A stretch of DNA of 19,909 nt, taken from contig DBVN01000116.1 of the NCBI GenBank assembly GCA_002308515.1, positions 1 through 19,909 on the forward strand. Direction: 5' to 3'. A program made the position numbers and the translations under genes. The DNA is from Verrucomicrobia bacterium UBA1263. GTDB taxonomy: Bacteria; Verrucomicrobiota; Verrucomicrobiia; Limisphaerales; UBA1412. The notes beneath the pieces were generated by a model. The model was not told the DNA's origin. It was given only the letters and a program-made list of their open reading frames with translations, and ran no database searches. Numbering within the stretch: the stretch's first letter is position 1; each line of letters starts with the position of its first letter. This document shows positions 8,073 through 14,743 of this stretch, in pieces.

Positions 8073-8995
8073 TGCAGTTTAATACGTGGATCCAGATAAC
8101 TGTAGAGGATATCTACCAGCAGGTTCAATAAAAGCAGAAGGATGGAGTAAACCAGTGCCAGTCCGACCACCATCGTATAATCACGATTCAGGGAAGAATT
8201 GACCATGAAGACCCCAATACCGGGGATTTGAAAAATGTTTTCAACAATGAACGATCCGGTTAGCAGATCAGCCAGAAGCGGACCGGAATAGGAGAGAACC
8301 GGAAGTATCCCCAGACGCAGCGCATGCTTGAAATAAATAGAGAAATCAGAGAGTCCTTTTGCTCTGGCAGTGACGATGAAATCCGACTGCAAAGCCGTGA
8401 TCATTCCTTCCCGTGTCAAACGAGCGACACGACCGGAAAAGTAGATGCCCAGCGCGAATACCGGCAGAACGATGTGCGAAAAACTTCCCCAAAGCGCGAC
8501 AGGGAATATCCCCAGATAAATGGAAAAAATCAAAATCAACATGGGGGATAGAATGAATCCCGGCACACAGATCGCGGCCAGTGCTAATAAAGTGGCGGAA
8601 TAATCCACCCAGGTTCCTTTCCGAATCGCGGCGATGAATCCCAAGGGAACGCCGATCCCCAGTGCCAGCCCAAAGGATAACAGCCCCAGCATCATGGAGA
8701 TGGGTAACCCTTGCTTGATGATGTCTGTGACTGTGTGGTTGCGGTATTTCAGAGAAGCGCCCAGATCGCCATGCGCGATCCCGTTGAGGAAATAGAGGTA
8801 TTGTTTCCAGACAGGCTGATCCAGATGATAGCGAGCGGCCAGATTCTTTTCGATCTCTTTAGAGGCTGGTTTGCGTTCGGAGTCAAAGGGTCCACCCGGA
8901 GCTACCCGCACCAGGCAGAAAGCCAGAAAACTGATCACCAGTATGAGAGGGATCAGAAAAAGGATTCGTTTTAAAATATGATTCAGTCGTTCCAT
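8069..8995 (-). CDS. oppB: Oligopeptide/dipeptide-type ABC transporter permease (OppB-like)
   Basis: A 308-residue inner-membrane permease. It opens MERLNHILKRILFLIPLILV, followed by the OppB signature FCLVRVAPGGPFDSERK, the conserved YHLDQPVWKQYLYFLNGIAH and GDLGASLKYRNHTV, six TM segments, and the EAA-like loop DFIVTARAKGLS. The frame stays open upstream to 9148 and could add 51 residues, but that stretch is charged, not OppB-like and overlaps the glycosidase gene. The ATG at 8995 places the first TM correctly and lies 2 nt after the glycosidase stop. The pairing with oppC is normal; the direct coupling to a glycoside hydrolase, with no binding protein beside it, is unusual. Confidence 0.93.
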   Translation of the reverse strand: MERLNHILKRILFLIPLILVISFLAFCLVRVAPGGPFDSERKPASKEIEKNLAARYHLDQPVWKQYLYFLNGIAHGDLGASLKYRNHTVTDIIKQGLPISMMLGLLSFGLALGIGVPLGFIAAIRKGTWVDYSATLLALAAICVPGFILSPMLILIFSIYLGIFPVALWGSFSHIVLPVFALGIYFSGRVARLTREGMITALQSDFIVTARAKGLSDFSIYFKHALRLGILPVLSYSGPLLADLLTGSFIVENIFQIPGIGVFMVNSSLNRDYTMVVGLALVYSILLLLLNLLVDILYSYLDPRIKLQ

Positions 8996-8997
8996 TA

Positions 8998-11487
8998 TTA
9001 TTTGTTGGAAATCAAATAGACCGGCGGACCTTTGGGAACAATGATCTTTTGGCCCGGAAGAAGTTCCCCAATGGCATTCATTTTGACATCGCAGGCGAAT
9101 TCCGTCGCGTCTTCCGGTGAAATCGTTATTTTTTGCTGAGGATTCCAAACGGCTTTGACTTGTTTTTTGGCTCCCTCAAAGGTCGCGATATAAGTATTAT
9201 CCTCTCTGGTTTCAAGTTCTTTGAAAGAAGTTCCCTTGAGAATGGATGTCATCGTCGAGAAAACAGCGTAAGCCGGTTTGGGAGAAAAATCCTGGCGAGT
9301 GATCCCCATATTGAATTCAAAATACCAGGGATCGTCTCCATCATTGCGGAAGTTATACCAGAAATTCTTAGGATTGACCCCGGAAGCGATCGTCGTGAGA
9401 TGTGCCCTGGCCAGGTATTCAGCTTGTTTACGCTCTGAGTGGGGAACAAAATCCTGCTTCAATATCGGATGCTCTGTGTGAGTTGCCCAGCCCATTTCCG
9501 TGTTCCATATCGGGCGATGAGTCCCATCCGGCAGTTGTACGAGTTTATCGGCTTTTTGGAGGTCTTCGATAAAGACATCTTCAACCAATATGGAGCGATA
9601 GGGATGGATCGTCAAAATGTCGAACGGAGCTTCTTTTTTGACATTGGTTTCGATGAAATCGAAGTCGATCCCAGCGGTGGAGAGCCCCAGCACCTGGATT
9701 TCAGGATCTATTTCTTTGATCATTTGATAGCATCGCTTGAGCAGATCGGTGTACATTTCTTTGGGACCTTGCCAGAAGAAAATGTTCGGCTCATTCCAGA
9801 TTTCCCAGTGATGGATACGGCCTTTATATCGGGTGACACAGGTTTTCAGGTATTTCAGATATTCCTGGATGCCTTCCTCTGTATAGGGTTTTGTCCAGCC
9901 GCTCCAATAAGCGGTGATGCCATAGACCTGGATACCGTATTTTTCCGCGACATCCACTACATGATCAAAGTGGGCCCAGTTGTAATCACCTTTGCGGGGT
10001 TCCAGCATGCTCCAGTTAAATTCCTCGCGCGTCCATTTGACTCCGGCTTCAGCGGCCTTGCGCGCGACGGTTTCCATTTGATCCATCGGCAGACGGTATA
10101 AATACACGCCCATGCCGAAGGGGGAATCCATATCCTTAGTGAAATCCGTATTGCGGGGGAAATCTCCCAGCCAGGTGCTGTAGATCTCATCTTCATTCAA
10201 ACCCGGAGCGGAGAAGATAAAACAAGCCTCCACAAAGTTGAGTTTTTGCGGAACGGGGAATGTAAATGTTTCCGAAGTTTTATCCAGATTACCGGAAATG
10301 GTGATGGAGCGCTTAGTTTCTTGCAGTGTCTCTCCATTCCAATTTTTGAGAGCGCAGAGCAAATCGCCCTTTATTGCTTTGGGTGCGACGACTTGTCCAT
10401 TCCAGGTAAAATGGATATTTTTATCATCAGAGTGGGTTTCCGCGTATTGCATCAGGATAGAATCATTGGGCGCGGAGGTGATGAGAATAATGTCAAAATC
10501 TTTCAGATCAATGTCTTCTGCTTTGGAACTTGTGAAGGCGATCCTTCCCAGGCGCATTGGTCCATGGATCTTGCCGTCATTTTCTCCGCCGACCCAGCTC
10601 CAGTCGTTTCCGGGCGGAGCGTCTATGACAAATTCAAATCCATTGTCCGTAACGGTCGGGGAAATATCCCTTTTTAGGAATGTCATGAAATGAGTATGAG
10701 AATGCAAAGTGACTTGAAGCCCATCTACGGAACCTTTGCCGCGTAAGATGATCTTTTTAAGAACACCCGGCAAAGTACGGGCCGGAAAATTCAAAGAAGC
10801 AGAACGATTCTTTTGAGAAAACTTCAGCTTCAATTCACCGGTTTCATGTTTCCATTCTCCATTTTCGCACCACCAGGAGTGAGCCGGTACGACTTTTCTG
10901 AAAGAATGCTCCAGCTGGACTTCATTCTTCTGAGAGCCGGATAACAGCTTGATATTATCAAACAGGATTTCTCCGTTCTTGATTTGCTGTTTATCCGCCA
11001 GAATTGCCAGACGGGTAGGGAGACCATGAAAGATGCCGTCTTTTTTACCGCCCCAGGAGTCCTCCCATAAATCCAAAGAGGTGTAAACATTCCTCCAGCG
11101 GTCAGAGACCGCGCGGACTTCTTTTTGGAAAGTTTGGTTGCTGCTGTCCGTCAGACGTATCTTGACACGAACGCCTTCCGGTTTGAAAAGATCAAAAGTG
11201 ATTCCTGTAAAAGGTTCCGATTCTTTCCATCTGTCATCGTGAAGTTGACGTTCAGCGGAGACATAAGCCCCGCCTTTAGAGAAATCAAAGGACAGTTTTC
11301 CATAATAGTCCTTGTTGGTTTTGGATTGGATCTCAAAATATCCCTCGGCTCCTGGGAATTCATTTCCGTTCCAAAATTTCCATGTTTCTTGGGAATCAGG
11401 ATTAAAATCTTCAACAATATATTCTTCTCCGAATACTAAAGTAAGACCGAGAAATCCCGCTAATATCGTGAGCAAACAGCGGCGCAT
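8998..11487 (-). CDS. Secreted clan GH-A glycoside hydrolase (GH39-like) with N-terminal beta-sandwich regions
   Basis: An 829-residue exported enzyme. A Sec signal peptide (MRRCLLTILAGFLGLTLVFG) is followed by about 430 residues of beta-rich sequence, read as two CBM-like modules (about 22-185 and 190-345) and a linker domain. The (beta/alpha)8 catalytic domain starts near FGMGVYLYRLP (457). HHWEIWNEPN (559-568) gives acid/base Glu566, and WNTEMGWA (661-668) gives nucleophile Glu664; this spacing and the WNEPN motif are typical of retaining clan GH-A enzymes such as GH39 beta-xylosidases. A small C-terminal beta domain (about 755-829) follows. Substrate and GH family are uncertain. The gene lies between the GT-C gene (43 nt upstream) and oppB (2 nt downstream), suggesting that the released sugars and the permease are linked. 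Confidence 0.82.
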   Translation of the reverse strand: MRRCLLTILAGFLGLTLVFGEEYIVEDFNPDSQETWKFWNGNEFPGAEGYFEIQSKTNKDYYGKLSFDFSKGGAYVSAERQLHDDRWKESEPFTGITFDLFKPEGVRVKIRLTDSSNQTFQKEVRAVSDRWRNVYTSLDLWEDSWGGKKDGIFHGLPTRLAILADKQQIKNGEILFDNIKLLSGSQKNEVQLEHSFRKVVPAHSWWCENGEWKHETGELKLKFSQKNRSASLNFPARTLPGVLKKIILRGKGSVDGLQVTLHSHTHFMTFLKRDISPTVTDNGFEFVIDAPPGNDWSWVGGENDGKIHGPMRLGRIAFTSSKAEDIDLKDFDIILITSAPNDSILMQYAETHSDDKNIHFTWNGQVVAPKAIKGDLLCALKNWNGETLQETKRSITISGNLDKTSETFTFPVPQKLNFVEACFIFSAPGLNEDEIYSTWLGDFPRNTDFTKDMDSPFGMGVYLYRLPMDQMETVARKAAEAGVKWTREEFNWSMLEPRKGDYNWAHFDHVVDVAEKYGIQVYGITAYWSGWTKPYTEEGIQEYLKYLKTCVTRYKGRIHHWEIWNEPNIFFWQGPKEMYTDLLKRCYQMIKEIDPEIQVLGLSTAGIDFDFIETNVKKEAPFDILTIHPYRSILVEDVFIEDLQKADKLVQLPDGTHRPIWNTEMGWATHTEHPILKQDFVPHSERKQAEYLARAHLTTIASGVNPKNFWYNFRNDGDDPWYFEFNMGITRQDFSPKPAYAVFSTMTSILKGTSFKELETREDNTYIATFEGAKKQVKAVWNPQQKITISPEDATEFACDVKMNAIGELLPGQKIIVPKGPPVYLISNK

Positions 11488-11530
11488 ATTTAAGCTAATT
11501 GTATATTCATTGATGAAGGCTGATCAAAAA

Positions 11531-13129
11531 TTATTCATCTTCGTCCTCGTCATCATCTGCCGCCAGCCCCTTAGCGACATATTCAGACCAGAGCTTTTCT
11601 TCTACATAGATTTGCAGAAAAACTCCCGGACGGAACCCGTAGAACCCCGCGTATTTATAGTGGGGAGTGTTATCATCGGATGTATTGTTCGTTTTCTCTT
11701 TGATAAGAGTCGCGAAATTTGGAGAGAAGATCAGGACAGAAGCCCGAATATCCTGTGGCACATCGCTGTACCATCCTGTTGTTTCATCAAACTCCCTCAA
11801 GTACCAGGGGAGAGGCCAGCAGTCACCATTCTTGGTAATGACCTGGATCAGCATCTTTTGTCCATCGGGATGGATGCTGCTCAACTTTTCAACGGTGCGG
11901 ACGATATTCCGAACATCGGAAATAGTGTGAGCGTAAACATGAGGATTTTTGGATTCTTCGTAATATTTTTTGTTCAGCTGGTTGGCTTGACCTAAAAGAT
12001 GAACACAGCCCGTGATAAGAACCAAACAGACGAATGCTCTGGCCACACCGTTTTTCCACGCTGTGATCGCGTAATGAGTCCCAATGCCCGCCAGAAGGAT
12101 AAATCCCTGCATCACGCAAATAAAACACCAGGGAGTTTTATAAGGAATAACGCAATAAATGATCCCCAACAGCAGTGTATAACCGCCTAAGAAAATGGAG
12201 AACCGCCGAACAGCAGGGGAGAAATGATCTTTGAATCCGGCCCAGATACCTAATACAGTCGGCAGCAAAATGAACAATTCTGTGAAATGAGGACCGCCGT
12301 CTTTGCTGAACCAGAAGAATCTTTGCAAATAATAATACCATGGCCAAATATGCGGAGATTGACCTCCGGCACGGTTGAGCCAGGGCATATAGGTGCGAAG
12401 AGAATCAACAGGCCCGGCCCAGTTGGTGAAAAAGGAGGTGAAGAATAAAAGCCCCGTTACGATCAATCCGAATATAGCCAGCAGCCAATGTGTCAGAGGT
12501 ATCTTCTTCAAAAAAAGAACGGGAGCCCCTTTAAATTTCTCTAATCCCAGCAGAATGAATAATCCGCCCGCGGCAGCCGCTACATTGAAAACAAAAGTCT
12601 CTTTTGTGGCATACATCAACCCCAGAGCAATGCCGGAGGTAAGGATCCATCGACGTTTCCTGGTTTGGGAGTAGCACCAGAGAGAGCCTAAAAATAAAAG
12701 CGAAAAAGTAAACAACTCTGTCTCGTGGATATAATACCGGCTGTAGAAAAGAAGCGAAGGACTTACGACCAGCAGAATACCAGACAGCAGAGTTCCGGAA
12801 CGTCCCAGAGCGTTCCGAAACAGAAAAAGCAAACAAATCGAAATCAGACTGAAGACCGCCGGAACACTCCGAAGCACGGCTTCATTTTCAGTATCAATAT
12901 CTTGTTTGGAGAACCATTGGATGGGGATACTGACGTAATTAAAAGATGGACCGTGGAACTCATTGGGGTTGTATTTATAGTCACCCGTTTTCCAGTAGGT
13001 CCGGAACTTCATTGCCTGAACCGATTCATCTGCGTGAAAAGGTCGCTGTGCCAAATTTGCCCAACGAAGAGGCACTGCCACAGCGACCAAAATGATCAGA
13101 ATCAGACAAGTTTGCCAAAGTCGGCTCAC
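11531..13129 (-). CDS. GT-C membrane glycosyltransferase, TIGR03663/Agl23-like
   Basis: A 532-residue polytopic inner-membrane protein of the PMT/ArnT-like GT-C superfamily. The first TM (about 8-24) is followed by the extracytoplasmic loop with AQRPFHADESVQAMKF. His32-Ala-Asp34-Glu35 is the D-E metal or lipid-phosphate-sugar motif of this class, and the phrase matches the TIGR03663 (flippase activity-associated Agl23) group. Further landmarks are FYSRYYIHETELFTFSLLFL and MYATKETFVFN. About 10-12 TM segments are followed by a soluble C-terminal region ending in the acidic run DDDEDEDE. The start is GTG at 13129, chosen because AGGAGAG (13143-13137) lies 7 nt upstream. It probably uses a polyprenyl-phosphate sugar and faces the periplasm; the acceptor is unknown. 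It is 22 nt downstream of the second discoidin gene. Confidence 0.82.
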   Translation of the reverse strand: MSRLWQTCLILIILVAVAVPLRWANLAQRPFHADESVQAMKFRTYWKTGDYKYNPNEFHGPSFNYVSIPIQWFSKQDIDTENEAVLRSVPAVFSLISICLLFLFRNALGRSGTLLSGILLVVSPSLLFYSRYYIHETELFTFSLLFLGSLWCYSQTRKRRWILTSGIALGLMYATKETFVFNVAAAAGGLFILLGLEKFKGAPVLFLKKIPLTHWLLAIFGLIVTGLLFFTSFFTNWAGPVDSLRTYMPWLNRAGGQSPHIWPWYYYLQRFFWFSKDGGPHFTELFILLPTVLGIWAGFKDHFSPAVRRFSIFLGGYTLLLGIIYCVIPYKTPWCFICVMQGFILLAGIGTHYAITAWKNGVARAFVCLVLITGCVHLLGQANQLNKKYYEESKNPHVYAHTISDVRNIVRTVEKLSSIHPDGQKMLIQVITKNGDCWPLPWYLREFDETTGWYSDVPQDIRASVLIFSPNFATLIKEKTNNTSDDNTPHYKYAGFYGFRPGVFLQIYVEEKLWSEYVAKGLAADDDEDEDE

Positions 13130-13151
13130 AACTTGTCTCTCCTAAAGGTTG

Positions 13152-13820
13152 TTATTTACCCCAAGCTTCGACTTCGATATAGCGGTTCATACCACTATAG
13201 CTGCTGCCGCGGCTGTACAAGCGGATATAACGAGCTTCCACACCTTTGGTGTCGATCAGACGACCTTCATAGCTCTCGTAGTATTCCAGATCCTTGCCTT
13301 CACCCAGCTTGGAACTATTGTCATAGTCGTTGTTGTAAACAGTGGTGACACCGTCTTTGAACTCCGGATCATTGGAGACCTGCACGATCACATCGCGATA
13401 GATATGCGGAGTATTGTGGGCATGCCAAACAACAATGGCGTACAGCTTGCTGGCTTTTTCCAGATCGATCTGGACCCATTGAGTTCTGCGGGGCAATTCA
13501 AGGAAGGTATCATCGCTGAATTCCTTATTGCCGTCAGTGACCAGATCATAGCTGCCGCTGTTGGGTTCTTCAACGCTGCCGGTGACTTTCTTTTTCAGAG
13601 CCAGATTTTTGCAGCCTTTGGGAACCATGAAAGCCGGACGCGGATTTTCAGAAGGTTTTTCCAAGTGTTCATCATCCGGTACATCCGTGGGAGTGCCCAT
13701 GAATGCAGGGATGGGGAGCTTGAGTTCAAGTCTTTCCATATCTTCAGCCGTACCGGTGAAAGGAGCTGAAAACAGAGCCGCGGTCGCGGCGATCGTTAAT
13801 AAAGAGGTAAGTTTATTCAT
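13152..13820 (-). CDS. Secreted discoidin-like (F5/8 type C) domain protein, copy 2
   Basis: 222 residues from the ATG at 13820. An in-frame TTG at 13841 lies inside the intercistronic hairpin and would put seven residues before the signal peptide, so it is rejected. A signal peptide (MNKLTSLLTIAATAALFSAP) is followed by a short Pro-rich linker (ENPRPAFMVPKGCKN). A galactose-binding-like fold comes next: NLALKKKVTGS, YDLVTDGNKE, TQWVQIDLEK, IVVWHAHNTPHIYRDVIVQV, ARYIRLYS and MNRYIEVEAWG. The last parts are the characteristic strands of F5/8 C domains. It is a clear tandem paralogue of the gene at 13871-14545. No enzyme motif is present, so it is probably a periplasmic or surface glycan-binding protein. 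It is 22 nt upstream of the GT-C gene. Confidence 0.85.
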   Translation of the reverse strand: MNKLTSLLTIAATAALFSAPFTGTAEDMERLELKLPIPAFMGTPTDVPDDEHLEKPSENPRPAFMVPKGCKNLALKKKVTGSVEEPNSGSYDLVTDGNKEFSDDTFLELPRRTQWVQIDLEKASKLYAIVVWHAHNTPHIYRDVIVQVSNDPEFKDGVTTVYNNDYDNSSKLGEGKDLEYYESYEGRLIDTKGVEARYIRLYSRGSSYSGMNRYIEVEAWGK

Positions 13821-13832
13821 TTTTAGATAATG

Positions 13833-13859
13833 CCGGAGCAAAGTTTTTCTCTGCTCCGG
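13833..13859 (-). other. Intercistronic hairpin between the two discoidin genes
   Basis: CCGGAGCA (13833-13840) pairs with TGCTCCGG (13852-13859) around an 11-nt loop. It sits 11 nt after the stop of the first discoidin gene and 12 nt before the ATG of the second. No T-run follows on the minus strand, so it is more likely an RNA-stabilising or partial attenuation element, setting unequal expression of the two copies, than a full terminator. Confidence 0.55.
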
Positions 13860-13870
13860 ACTGGTTTAAA

Positions 13871-14545
13871 TTATTCTTCAGGTGCCCAGACTTCAACTTC
13901 GGTGTAACGGTTCAGTTTGCTGAACGTACTGCCGTTGCTGTACATACGGATATAACGAACTTTCTTGCCTTTGCAGTCGATCAGGCGGCCTTCGTGTGTT
14001 TCAAAGTATTCCAGATCTTTGCCCGCGCCGAGTTTCAAGTTGTTATCATAGTCATTGTTATAGAAGATGGTCACACCTTCTTTGAATTCCGGATCGTCAG
14101 ATCCCATTACAACGATGTCACGATAGACCTGCGGTGTGGCAAAGCTATGCCAAACAACGATGGCTGCAAGGGGATAGGATTTCTCCAGATCCAGTTGGAT
14201 CCACTGCGGTTTGCGGTGCAGTTCGAGAAATTCATCAGTCGCTTCTTTGTTGCCGTCTGTGACTAAATCGAATGTACCGGCCAGAGGAGAATCATCACTG
14301 CTGGTGACCTTTTTACCGAGCGCGATATTCTTGACACCTTTAGGAGCCATGAAAGCCGGACGAGGTTTACCCGTAGGTTTTTCCACATATTCACTCAGTT
14401 CAATATCACTGGGAGTACCCTGCTCAGAGGGCTTGGGCAGCTGCAGAGGAAGGGCTTCCAAATCCGCTGCGCTTGTATTCACTGTAAAAGACAGGGCGGC
14501 AAACAGAGCCGCGACACTCAACATTCTAACCTTTTGCATCTTCAT
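13871..14545 (-). CDS. Secreted discoidin-like (F5/8 type C) domain protein, copy 1
   Basis: A 224-residue exported protein: signal peptide about 1-26 (MKMQKVRMLSVAALFAALSF ending near NTSA), the linker KPRPAFMAPKGVKN, then a jellyroll with NIALGKKVTSSD, FDLVTDGNKEATDE, PQWIQLDLEK, AAIVVWHSFATPQVYRDIVV, DPEFKEGVTIFYNNDYDN, GKDLEYFETHEGRLID, VRYIRMYS and NRYTEVEVW. It is collinear with the downstream paralogue over nearly the whole mature length, with whole blocks identical (LVTDGNKE, YNNDYDN, GKDLEY, EGRLID), pointing to fairly recent tandem duplication. A candidate promoter lies just upstream, so it probably heads the discoidin/GT-C/GH/oppBC transcript. The role is likely carbohydrate binding outside the cytoplasm; the ligand is unknown. 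Confidence 0.85.
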   Translation of the reverse strand: MKMQKVRMLSVAALFAALSFTVNTSAADLEALPLQLPKPSEQGTPSDIELSEYVEKPTGKPRPAFMAPKGVKNIALGKKVTSSDDSPLAGTFDLVTDGNKEATDEFLELHRKPQWIQLDLEKSYPLAAIVVWHSFATPQVYRDIVVMGSDDPEFKEGVTIFYNNDYDNNLKLGAGKDLEYFETHEGRLIDCKGKKVRYIRMYSNGSTFSKLNRYTEVEVWAPEE

Positions 14546-14579
14546 ATACTCTTGTAATTACTACAATAATATCCCGCTT

Positions 14580-14608
14580 ATCCTACCAACTTTCCCTGTT
14601 GTTGGCAA
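14580..14608 (-). promoter_or_regulatory. Candidate sigma70-type promoter for the discoidin/GT-C/GH/oppBC run
   Basis: On the minus strand TTGCCA (14608-14603) and TAGGAT (14585-14580) are separated by exactly 17 nt. They match the -35 consensus at five of six positions and the -10 at four of six. A start near 14573 would give a leader of about 28 nt. The 198-bp stretch 14546-14743 that holds it contains no gene; its only other feature is the small hairpin at 14672-14687. Confidence 0.4.
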
Positions 14609-14671
14609 TAGAGCGGCATTAAAATTTTTCACTTAACTCTCAGCGAAGAGGATCATTTCATTGACCCAGTG

Positions 14672-14687
14672 AACTTCGAGCGAAGTT
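14672..14687 (-). terminator. Small hairpin downstream of the subtilase gene
   Basis: AACTTC (14672-14677) and GAAGTT (14682-14687) pair around a 4-nt loop, 56 nt past the subtilase stop. No T-run follows, so this is a weak candidate for the end of the hisS-subtilase transcript. Confidence 0.3.
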
Positions 14688-14743
14688 TGAGAACATGGTT
14701 TCCACCGCTGTTACCCGCTAAATTAGACGCTTTTTCCTGTTAT

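Noticed and set aside
8996..9148. N-terminal extension of OppB by 51 residues
   Set aside because: The added sequence is charged, unlike OppB, and lies entirely over the 3' end of the glycosidase gene; the ATG at 8995 gives the normal OppB N-terminus.
9439..10101. 220-residue plus-strand frame within the glycosidase gene
   Set aside because: It lies antisense to the catalytic domain containing Glu566 and Glu664, and its translation shows no known domain or organised membrane pattern.
12725..13348. 207-residue plus-strand frame crossing the GT-C and discoidin genes
   Set aside because: It spans two well-supported minus-strand genes and the gap between them, and its translation is low-complexity and unlike any family.
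13149..13769. 206-residue plus-strand frame opposite the second discoidin gene
   Set aside because: The opposite strand encodes a signal peptide and a discoidin fold; a similar shadow appears opposite the paralogue because both have the same codon pattern.
13821..13841. Upstream TTG start for the second discoidin protein
   Set aside because: It would put MLRHYLK before a good signal peptide and begins inside the intercistronic hairpin; the ATG at 13820 is better.
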